Shown piece after piece: positions 23,838 through 35,300 of a stretch of 64,000 nt of DNA. The DNA comes from Atriophallophorus winterbourni (Eukaryota > Platyhelminthes > Trematoda > Plagiorchiida > Microphallidae): positions 124,001 to 188,000 of the forward strand of contig JACCGJ010015250.1 in assembly GCA_013407085.1 (NCBI GenBank), given 5' to 3'. The notes under the pieces were generated by a model. The model ran no database searches. It had not been told where the DNA came from and saw only the letters and a program-made list of their open reading frames with translations. Each line of letters starts with the position of its first letter. Position 1 is the stretch's first letter. A program made the position numbers and the translations under genes.

Positions 23838-24254
23838 GAGAGATAAGAGCGGTTTTAGAGAACTATAGTTGGATTTGCATTTTGCTAGTTCGTTTTTAAG
23901 TTCTGATAACTCTGATTCTAATTTTTTAATTTATTCAGGATAATTGAAGTGTCACTGTCTAATCTGACAGTACAATTACTAGGCTTAGATAATTTACGTA
24001 GCTTAATTCGAGAAGATAATGGGGTTTTCGAGTGCATGCTTTCACCGGAAATATTTAATGGATTCAGCAGATATTATTTCAATGAAATTAAGTTAAAATA
24101 TGTAATGAGAATACGTTGAATATAAGCAGAGCAAGTGTAATCAAAGAATTGGGATCACGTACCAAATTCGAGCAGTCCGCGACCTTGACGTAACGAAATA
24201 AAAACTTCTCCAACATTCTCTGATTCTCTTGAACCGTTATTATTTTTTATAAAA

Positions 24255-24765
24255 CCTAATTCCATTATTGATCATGATAACCTTATACAGGGCGATAAAT
24301 TTGCAGAAACTCTATGCACTGATATTTGACGTGGAGAATCCCGTTCTGAGAACATCATTCTATTTATTATAGCTGATAATTTTCCTTTAAATGATTTAAA
24401 AAGATTTATTCTCACTTCAAATTGCATTGTGGCAGATTGTGCTGATTTTTTCAGTTTACGCAAAAAAGGTATGAAAGAGCGAAAACAAATTCTTATAAAA
24501 TTCATTAACAAACGTTTCGTGTAATATATATTACAGAATAAAAATATATTGAAACAACTAGATTTCTTAATGTTACTTAGAAACCTACAGAGGCATTTCA
24601 GTCGTAAGAAGGGCGAAATTACCATTATGCCCAAAAAACAAACTTCTTCTGATGCGAATTCTTTTTTCTGAATGTACATACTACAATCTGATTGTATAAA
24701 CCTTTTAAAAATTATTGATCATGATCAACATGCCTTGGATTTCCAAAAATAAAATTTGTTTATTT
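24255..24765 (+). mobile_element. internally deleted CR1-A derivative (ORF1 domain joined to 3' tail)
   Basis: On the plus strand the segment ADNFPLNDLKRF ... KERKQILIKF matches the ORF1 RNA-binding domain of the 19.5-24.1 kb copy (ADNYPLNDLGKCIF ... QRTPILIKF). Within about 100 bp it passes to the family A 3' end (ATTGATCATGATCAACATGC, then TTGGATTTCCAAAAATAAAA at about 24,710-24,755). The whole of ORF2 is missing. It is arranged head to head with the complete copy. Confidence 0.78.
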
Positions 24766-24829
24766 ATATATTCATCCGTAGTTACTACACCTGCAAAATT
24801 CAAGCTTTAACACCTTCTTACAACCGCAT

Positions 24830-25398
24830 AGTGCACAGAAAACTGCCGCTTGCTAAGCGTTCATTTCGCATTTCTACATTTAGATAGACGCACGCTCTTC
24901 TGCCAAATCCTAGCTCATTAAGAACCACAGTTATCAGGTTCCAGGATCTACCAAAGGATTTGCGCAAAGTTCTGGTTATCATGGAAAACGACAGCAACCT
25001 AGGAAAGGTTGCTCAAGTTGCACATAAGGTCTATAACATCTCTCGTAACACATTAATCTTCACGGTCTGCCTACCTACCACTTGTACATTCGACGCAGAT
25101 TTGAACAATGTTAAATCTGATTCGAAATTCCAGATCAGCAATTTAACTTTAAAAATACAGCACTTAAACATAATTCGAAGCGGTAGAAAGAACAATATTC
25201 AACTTCGAAACACAAATCTACCGACTCCACAGATGTTAAACGTAGACCAACACATTTCGTAATCCGCTTCACCAGAAAACAATCTTACCCCTGATTCCTC
25301 TGATAAAACCCAGTTACCTTCGTTTTTCAAACCACCCGACCCCAACAAACAAACACGTTCAGGTCGTAATATCCATTTTCCCATAAATTTGGATGGTT
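24830..25398 (+). pseudogene. gypsy-like gag fragment fused to pol C-terminus
   Basis: About 24,940-25,060 encodes RFQDLPKDLRKVLVIMENDS and LGKVAQVAHKVYNIS, which looks like the end of a gypsy gag capsid domain. A different frame, ending with a stop at 25,398, gives PDPNKQTRSGRNIHFPINLD, the TRSGR..HFP motif found at the end of gypsy integrases. Protease, RT, RNase H and the integrase core are absent, so the element suffered a large internal deletion. The purine run AGGGGGAA near 25,448 fits a polypurine tract. Confidence 0.65.
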
Positions 25399-25449
25399 TC
25401 ATAAACTAAAGTTTATTTCGAACGTCCATTTCTTGTTCGCGACGGTCTA

Positions 25450-25674
25450 GGGGGAATTCTATATTAAATTGTACAGTCTTATATTTTGTATTATTTTAAT
25501 TTGTTAACTTAGAAATTATCGTTTCGTGTTGATTGCCGATAGCGCCATATTGTCCTTTCGATTTCCTGTTATCGTTATCACTCACATTTCATCGATTTTC
25601 TGTTCGTTAACTCGGTTAACAATATTCATCTGTTGAATACCCTTTGTACACAATCAGCTCAGTCACTAATTACA
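25450..25674 (+). repeat. putative 3' LTR of gypsy-like remnant
   Basis: The segment from 25,528 shares long blocks with 815-970 (see the first LTR) and ends in AATTACA. It follows the purine run near 25,448. The 5' edge was chosen from that run and is approximate. Confidence 0.55.
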
Positions 25675-26191
25675 ATACACTCTTAGTCCACGCACGGTCT
25701 TCGTTCTTCCGTGGTTGTCTCTGAGTCAACATTTTATGTGGATATAACTAGAACTCACTCAGCCTCAGGATCCATTCTTCAATATCCACTACAAACGTTC
25801 GATATGTTCGTCAGCCACTTAGATTCAGGCAAATACTGAGATTAACTGATTCACCAGCGGAAAACTGTTGCGTGGATTCCATTAAACTTCAAAAAACTTT
25901 AAAAAATGCTATATATTTCGATTAAATATAAGTCATGTATGCAATCGCATCTGACCAAGAATAATCACTTTGCTTGATTTGTATTACTCGCCAAAATAAT
26001 TTAATCGACAATGTGATCATTGCAAAAGAAATTATTCTCTTAAACTGCCTAATTATTTATACAACTCAGCGGAATTACGTTAGCACCATTTTAAAAATTT
26101 GCAGGAATTTGTTATGTGCAACTGAGTTGAATACGTTTGCAAAATATTTAAACAACGTTTGTTGTTATCGCGTTAGCAGAAGCTTCATAGA

Positions 26192-26400
26192 ATGGATTCT
26201 TTCCATTTGCTTAATGAAAAAAATATCGAAGAATCCTATGTCAACGCTAATAATATCGTTGAAAAACTTTATCAGTTGCAATACGACAAAGAATTATTGA
26301 AAGAAGAAAATAACAAGCTACAATCACAACTTGATTCTTCCGAAGAAACTGTGAAGGATTGCTTCAAGAAATTAACAGATCTTAGCCATGAGGTTCAAAT
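26192..26400 (+). CDS. host gene, candidate first coding exon
   Basis: Starts MDSFHLLNEKNIEESY and continues with heptad-like Leu/Ile spacing (EKLYQLQYDKELLKEENNKL), so a coiled coil is likely. Ends at a GTATGT donor. It leaves phase 2, but the next supported exon needs phase 1. An AG just upstream (about 26,177-26,179) means it could also be an internal exon. Confidence 0.6.
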
Positions 26401-29307
26401 GTATGTGTTTATTTTCATCACTTGTTCTGCTCATATATGTGTTGGTGCTAATAGTCAATAGTCAATAGTCAATAGTTTTATTGTGGTAATCATGATATGA
26501 TATCTGTTTTTATGATTCAACAACACAGTTTTATTACCTTTCGCAAATACAATTGATAATGAGACCATGATTGGTAATGCAATTTTATTAGAGAACCAGA
26601 AAGATGTCTCTAATTAAGCATACCTGAACTCTTCAAAATATCTTTGTTTTTATAAAAGTATTCCGAGAGGTTTATTTTGAAATTTTATTACCATTCGTTC
26701 ACAAAGTCTTTATTTATGCGATACCTTAGGAAACATACATTTTGTAAACATTGTTTACGATAGGTGAGCATGGAAATAAAAGATTAGTAGTTTTAAATAT
26801 AATTAAGTTGAATACGAATCTAAAACACTGAAGAGTCCATGATAACATAATACTTCTTTATCGGCTTATTTGGAAACAAGAGTTTCCTGATCTTAAATCG
26901 CTTTTTACAGATATCACTGATTGCGAACAAAGAGTCACCGATTTCTGTTATGCGTTCAAAGAAATAATGGTCTCATGCATTGGTATAGATTTTGACGACG
27001 AGCTGTTGGAACTTGGAACACACTTCCTGGCAGATGTGATTGAAGCTAAAACCTTGTCGTTATTTAATGATGACATCGACAAATTTTTAAGGTTTGCATG
27101 AGAAGATTGTTTTCAAAGGCGCATTCATCTCCCAGTATATCTGAGACGATGTTAATTCATGCCAGATCACAAAAGAGTTCAAACAAAACTTGTGTACTCC
27201 CTCTGCTCTGAAAATTATTGTATTGTATTGTACAGTTATAATGAGGAAAAAGTGCTGTGTTGAATTTGGTGACAGTTTATTAACATAGATTTATTACGTA
27301 CGAATGCAAACGCAGAGAATTTTCAAAAGGCTAATGTGAGCAAATATGAGCTTTTTGTTTTTTGCATCAGTCTGTCAAATTCAATATCCGAAAGAAATAA
27401 ACTTGCAGAACAGATTGAAGATTGTCAAGCAGAATATATAAAGTTGCAGCAATTACACAAAGAGCAAATCAACCGAAGCGCAATATGCGAAAATGAACTT
27501 GAAGTTGTCAGAAAAAGTTATCACGATACGCTAGTGAAGGTAAACTGTAACGTAACTCCATTAACTCAGTTACCAGATCTTTGTAATGCCCTTTGTAACA
27601 TTTATTTGTATACATTTCCATCAAAATTATATTATTTAAATAACATCATTTCTGCTTTTTATATGAAATATCGAAATATGGCAGTGTTATGAAAACATTC
27701 TAGATTCCCAAGTATTTAACATTAATACATTGTTCCAAGCTGCAAAATATATTTTCGTTTACATTTTCTTGAGTACAAATCTCTGAACGTTGATAGAAAT
27801 TGCCAAGAACTTTCTGTACATTGATTAGGCAATTGATAATTTTCCCGTACGATTTTTCAAGGGGTTGTAATATTGTTATTCAAATTATCCTCAAACCTCG
27901 AGGCTTTAAAAACTAAGGCCTAAAAGCGAATTTTGAAATGAGGCAGTACGTTAGAGATGAATGCCGGTAAGTGCAAGTATGTAATCGAACGAGAAAATCC
28001 AACGTAATGTAGTTTGTAGTGAACTACTTTCACTACAAGTTTTTCATGAGAGAAACAGACGAGATATTTCCATGAAAAGAATCGAATTTATGTTTTTATA
28101 GATGTTGCAGTATTGTATACAAGCTGCTACGTAAAATTAATACATATAATTTTCTACATGACATTACATATTCGTTTCGAACTCATCTGCTTTTCATGCT
28201 TACCTTGTGTGCATCAACAAACTGATTTTCTGCATGTTTGTTAGATGGATAAATTGGAGAAAGAATTGGATGAAAAAAATAATCAGATATTTGAATTCAT
28301 CACCATAATTCGTGAGTATGAAGTAAGCGGTGAATACTTCGTTGATGCAATTTGATTATCACAGGATATATTGGCAGCTAGCAAAGCAAAAAGTGAAATG
28401 CAGTGTGCTGAAATCGATCAGGTAATACAAAATTTCTTACATTGTTTTAGTCGAAAAAAGATTATCTTGAATTACGTGGAAAATTTCGTGATTTAGAAGA
28501 GCAATATGAAGTAATATTTTAATTATTTATTTGCGCTAAGTTTGCCCTACAAAATATATCTAATTCAAATACTGGTGAAAATATGCACAACGCATTGAGA
28601 ACCTATTCACGGTAAGCATGATTCCACTGCAATGCAAACAATTGCTAGTAATTTGTTAACAGTTATGGCAATGTTAAATTTTCATAAGAATACTTCTAAA
28701 ATTTATGTGGCAATACATGCAAGTGAGAAAATATGAAATATATCATATTATTTTTATTTTATTTATTCTGAGCTCAACATTTATAAGATTAGCACAACCA
28801 AATATATCTTATATGTTGAGCTACAATTTACAAAAATGCTTTATTAGCGAACAGTATAGTTTTTAGAGATCGAATTTTGCTCGTGGTTTGCACACATGTT
28901 TCATTGTTTTCAGACGAACCGGTTTATACTTACAATGAATGAAGTTAAAACTGCTTTCAAAACAGTTATCTTCGCGCACACCAAGATTATTATTCATTTA
29001 TTTATGTCAGGATGATGGAAAGGAAACGATTTGATAAACCATTCTGCTTTGTTGATATATTATATCATCAGAAAAAACCAAGAATCAATTCGAAGATACA
29101 GCAGGATTTGAACTCTCGATATTCATTTCATGGTTGTACAAAACTGAGACCTGTTAACTGCTGTGATAACCTCGTCTGGAATAATTATCTTTCAGTTCAT
29201 TTGTTTCCCAAATTCTCATTAGAAATAGCATATTTTGAATTAGTAAAACTACTTTTTAACATATAAATGTTTTTAAACACTTTTCAATACACTCAACACA
29301 TTTCAAT

Positions 29308-29345
<38 letters not shown>

Positions 29346-32300
29346 CATTTTAAATCAGCCTCGGAACAACCATTTTAAGAATATCTTTTTGGCGATACTG
29401 GGGAGCGTTTTACTCCAACAGATGCCAAAAATATACCTTTGCGCTATATCAGAAAGAGTTGCTAGTGGCAACTGCAAACATTACGAAGAAAATGTTTTTT
29501 TTCCAATGTCGTTGGGCATTTAACTTATGTAATTACTGGTATTAGCTGAGTTAGTTCACTCAGTGTCGCATCTTCATGGAAAGGTCAGACATCGTTATTG
29601 TCCTCAAAATGAAACAGCCCAAAAATATGGCCATGATATTAAAACCTACAGACTACTCTTTAAGTATGCTCAAATTCTTTATACCTCATTATTTCTTCAG
29701 TTAACATAACAGTTGCACTGTAGAATTTGAAAGAATGCGAGGTATCAAACAAGGCTGCGCTTTGTCCATACATTGTTCGTCAATTCGTTTGTTATGCCAT
29801 TGCCACAGGTTTATAACAGAAACATAAGGTATTTTGATCTAATGGCAAGCTTTGAAATCTGAAGCGCTGGGGAACACGAACCAAGAACGAACTGTTATTT
29901 GCTTATTATGAACATATTTCGCACACTCTGGAAACACGTCAATTGCGCATGGATTGCTTTTCGTCGTCATGCGAAGAATCTCTGCTAACAATCAGCATGA
30001 ACAAGACATAATAGTTACATAAAATACTATATCACCCCCATTTCTCTTTGTCAAAAACTATCAGCTTGGAACAACACATCATGTTACATATATCTTGCTT
30101 TATATATTGCTAACATCTCGCTATACACCGATATAGATGAACATTTGGCAGGGCAACAGCTCATTCTATTTAAGTTCCTTATCAAGGGTGACTGCAAGCT
30201 GACTATGAATACAAATATGCTTGTATATAGCAAGTGCGTAATACATGCTTTGGTCAACGTAAGGAACGCTGAAGTGTTCTCTAAAGCTGGTATACAAAGC
30301 CTGTTGACCGTACTACAACAGCGCCGCCTACCTGGCTGGGTCATGTGTGGAGAATAATAAATAGCGGTATTCCAAACGATCTACACATAGATGAGTTGAG
30401 ATCAGGAAATCTACCATTTGAAAAACCGAGATTTCGGTACAAATAAGTTCAAGAGAGAGATACGGAAACCCTTGACATGGACTAAACGAGTTATTAGGAA
30501 CTTGGAAAAGATTGCACACTTCAGATTAACTGTGTAAAGCGTCATCTGCAAGCTGGTGGAAAGCATATACTACTCTCGTTTGCTGATCATAGATTACGCC
30601 ACTAATATGAAACTGGCATCGATTTACCGAGTATTGTCTATCGTTGTGAGCGCTACAAATGTGATTTTTCCTCCGGAATCAGATTATTTAGTCATTCTTA
30701 ATTCTGTGAAGCATGAGATCATAATGCGCTAGTCATGTATATCCATGATTGACATCGACCAAACGAGGTCAACAACTACAACTACTATTTCATGTTTTAC
30801 GGACTGGATATTCGAGCGCAACAAGGTGGGAAGCTAAAAGCTTTGTTTTCCTGGAATTATTCGTAGATGTAAAATATCGTTCACAAGAACCTACTTTTGA
30901 CTATTCCTTTTGCAGGCCCAATAAGAAACGTCATCTTTAATCTGATTAACTAGATACCGCATTTGACTGATAAACGTGCATTTTTGGATGAATGACCTAT
31001 GATTAGTTATCGCTCTCAATGCTGTGTGAGAGACTTCTAAATTAGAATCGGACAGTTGTTTTTAGCCTACTTCGATTGATGTCGACCATGAATAAAAATC
31101 ACAATCACATGATTTATTTATGTTCTCCAGCTTTTCGCATGACTAAACAGTACAGTTCGGGAGGAACAAGATCTTTCTTATCTCTTATACAAACATCTTC
31201 GCGCTGCAATTTTGCTCTACTCAAAAGTCGACTTCCTGATTTCAACTCACGCTACAGTAAACCATTCGAAATACAACCATTTTCCATTCTGTATACGTGA
31301 ACAAGGCACGTAATAGGATGAACATGCTTTGTGGAATAACTTTTGGAAGCACTTCAGCATCAGTCCCTTTGTCAATCCACGATATGTTTAAGATACGACG
31401 GATGCTTCGTTGACGAACGTGATGGTACCAGTAATACAGGTCAGATTTAGATTCCATATCCGTTTCCAGCCGCTGCTGTATGATTCTGCAGCTTTTAGTA
31501 GGCTGCCTCGCACGGCAAACCCAAGTCAATTCAGTTGAGGCTCATCAAAGCCCTTTTCTTTTCAAATATGTGTAATCTCTTCGTGGTAGCCTACCAGTGT
31601 CTATTAACCGCGTCACTTGCAGGACAGCCACATTGAAATTCAGCATATTTAGCTCACTGGTAACCACAGCTGGTGTCCTTACGCTTATGATATTCGAGAC
31701 GTCGACATGAAATTCGGGGACCGGACGTTCCAAATTCTCACTTTCAGAGCTGATCACTGTTGTTTAGTAATTCGTTTCGCTGGCGCGGAAAAATACAGTC
31801 TGCTTGGTATATGATTTGTGAGCCCCATGTACCCAATAAGTATAGCAGAGCGTGGCGAGACAGCACCTTATTGACTGGGTGGCTACCCAGCTTGAGGCGG
31901 GCGATAGCCGTATAATGGGACCTGAAAATCTATTCCACCGTCGAAAGCTGCTCCAGACGCTGAGCTTTACGCTAGTCGAACCAACACTTTTCAATCGTAA
32001 TCTGCTGCTTTCCGTGTTATTATCCATAGCAACGGAATGGAGTGACCTTACCAATGGTGCATTGAGATGTACGCCAGGACAGTTCAATATAAAGAACTAG
32101 CTGTTGACAATTCAGCAAGTGCTCCCTCTATACGACACCATTGAAACCAAAGGAAAAGCTAGGTTTATACATTTGGACAACGAAGTCGTCGCAGGAGTTA
32201 GCAGGACGAAGTTGAATAAAACTCGGAACTGCCTAATAGGACACAAACTCCGGATTTTTCATTGAGCTTGACTATTGACGCCTTTTGCATTTTTGGATGT

Positions 32301-35300
32301 AGCCCCCAAGCGGTGGTGGTTTGAGATAAGGGATCATTCGTGGATTTACGAGCTTCACCTACTCGAAAAAACCTTGGTTTCAAGTGCCAGTCAGCCGCCT
32401 TCTTCCCTTCTCCTGTCAGTAGAAGCAGTTCCACCGGGTCACGCAGAACCAAACTTGCAGGCCAGAACATGGAATTGGTTGTCAGAGGCTATGTGAGACA
32501 CCCCATTAGAGCATTATTGGAATTGTGATCTTAACCTTGAAACTGAATCGGGCAGCAAATCGATATTAAACGATGTTGATAAGATCTCATCGCAAGCTTG
32601 TGATTTACATCAATGTTTGACATAAGTTGAACAATGCATACTTGAATAGCAATGTCCTATTCATTTTCTATCACACTGTGCTGGTGTGTTTGAAATTTTT
32701 CGCCATCCCTGTCATATTAACAGCACATCCAGAGTTGGAACGTATTTGAACAGATTATTTAGAAGTTAAATATCCGTATTTGCACGTTTCTCCATCACAC
32801 CATTTACGACTGTTTTTGGACTGCTTGAACTCATATATATGGTTCGTAGAGCAAGATCAGTAAAGAAATGATAGTAAAAGCACAAGAAACTGGCTCAGTC
32901 ACTTCATTCAATAACTATAACACAAATGTAGATGAAGTTTTCTGACAGTAGCGGAAATGTTTAAGCTCTGTTTATTATCTATTTACTATGAAGTCACACA
33001 GATCATGGTCACACTTTTCCTAGAAAATGAGTTAAACAGAAGCTAAGTGAACTTTGGTTGAATGATGGAAATTCTTAAAAGTACGTATATTATGTTGAAG
33101 CAAATGCGTTTGAAAAGAAACTTCGTATGAATGTGTGTGTCCATATGATTGAGCAAGTAGGTTTTGTCAGTGTTAAACACTAGAGGATTCAAGGTTCCAC
33201 CTTCACCTATATACAGATGCTCAATTGATGAAATACGTTTTAACATATACCAAATTTTCTCGCGCTAGATATCCGTACAATTATTTTCGTATATGTGAAC
33301 ACCGACAAATAAATATTATCAATAGATAAATGTACTATTTTTGAACACATTCGTCGTATTTAACATTAAGTTTAAAGTTTAACTTCGATTATGCAATTGA
33401 TATTAATCAGTACCCCTGGTTAAAATTTTTGAATAAAACGTACTATATTTTATGAAGTAAACAGTAAAATTAAGAATGCTAAATTTCAAAATAACCAATA
33501 CAACCAATTTTATTCTGTGTTCACATTCCAAAGCAAATACAGTTGATAATCTCGAATGGATTAAGACAGATCAACATAAACTAACAATACTTGCATATTA
33601 ATTTTCAGTGTAACTAGTTCGAGCACAGGCAATACTGATGAAGAACGCTTGATTTGGAATTTCGTTGATTCAACAGCGTCATGTTCCACGCCAAAGCAAC
33701 CACATGCCAGTAATTCTGTTTCAATTGTACAAAAAAGTTTGGCTGATGAAATAATGGAGGTGGAGAATGAGGCGCATCTGATTCTCCGAACCCCAAAACA
33801 GTTGAATTGGAACGTTACTAGCGATCAAGCTACGCAAACCAACAATATAAATCCATTCACGCTATGGCTCCGCGATGTTTGGGACGGGAAGGAATGCCAA
33901 TATTTTTCCGCTGTATGTATGTTCGTTATCGCTGGTGAAATTGGCCATACGAAATTGATCGTTGAATTATGAAGCTTATAGAATTACTTTAAAAGCATGT
34001 AGAGCGCATAAACTATTTTTTATTTTGTGGAAAAACTCACACATTCCAACCCGACTATGATTTGCCACTGAAAGTTCTTCAACGATTTCTTTCGTCACGC
34101 ATCTTTTATGAAAAGTAACACGCTTAATTTCGCTCACTTAATATTCAAAGTTTTAGCTGCCAACAATTGGGATATTAGCTTTGAACATGAGACATTACTA
34201 ACATGAGAACGTTTTATGTGATTAGCTGATGTTTTGTGCTAACTTGCCTTCAACTGCAGCGGTCCCTTTCTACTAAGGTAAATATGTGTTTATTTTTTAA
34301 TCCTATGCTCTAATGTGAACCTGTGCACTAACCGGCCCACAATATATGCCACGACATTTCATTGGTTTATAGACACTCAATTTTGTTTAGTCATCAAATT
34401 GTGAGAAACATTTTATTCGATCTTGAATACTTAAGATTTTTTATACTATTTTTTGTCTTTTTCGCGTTTCATGAGAATCAGGCAAGTGGTTTGATGGTCA
34501 AGTTACGTTACACTTAAAAGTGATTCACTAATATACAATAAAAACTTTACAGATAATCAGGATCTAAGCATTGTGCACCGTTTTTGTATCAATACACGAT
34601 AATCAGTAATCTTCATCATTTTAAGTTGCGTACTTGAACTTTAACACATTAAAACCAATGGTTACTATATATTATTGTTATAACGATACAGCTGCTAACA
34701 CGGCGTTATTTGGATGTATTGACTGCTAAGAAAACCAATCGAACATATTCCAACTATTCAAAATCTGATTTCACGAGGAAGAGAGCATACACTGTGGGTC
34801 TACCAATCACCGGGACATTTAGATTGAAAACTTTGGAACAACAAATTGTACATCGGTGTTCGGAAATAGCAATGGGGTGAGTAATTGCGTCTTTTTATCT
34901 GCCGCCTTAATGTAATATTAATCCTAAAGTTAACAAAGAGTCTTTTATGTTTGGCCTTGTTTTATCTAACACCTCATATTACAACATTTTAATTTACAAT
35001 GCGACACATTTGCTTGGCGCAATACAAGCTATATTTATGAATTTCAGACATGAAGCATCACGGGAGAAATCCAGTATTAGTTCTAAAGTGAGTTTTGAAA
35101 TAAATACCAAAAAGTCATTCCGCATTGCATTTCATAGACTTTATAGCTCCGTAAATAGAATCAGATGGCAATAATTGACCACCTTAGGAAGGTGATTGTG
35201 TCAAAAGAAGTACTCATTTCATATATGTTTCTAATATTAATGTATTTAATAAATCAACAAGTTAATACATTAACAATACTACCCGTATTGCCTAAAATGT

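Larger units (their letters stand above)
19497..24060 (-). mobile_element. near-complete CR1-like family A element
   Basis: The 3' tail (minus sense TTTATTTATTTATTC) is at 19,497-19,512. The 3' untranslated region reaches 20,026, then come ORF2 (20,027 to about 22,931), an ORF1 C-terminal part (22,906-23,328) and the ORF1 RNA-binding part (23,325-23,837), and a 5' leader to about 24,060. ORF2 is uninterrupted, the best preserved coding sequence in the window, so this is the youngest visible copy of the family. The exact 5' end is not defined. Confidence 0.88.

Noticed and set aside
25199..25402. Minus-strand 67-codon frame
   Set aside because: Shadow of the plus-strand gypsy integrase tail (TRSGRNIHFP), which has a recognisable motif.
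28584..28611. 27-nt exon reading AQRIENLFT
   Set aside because: No AG acceptor precedes it. The longer exon 28,541-28,611 in another frame has borders and phases that fit both neighbours.
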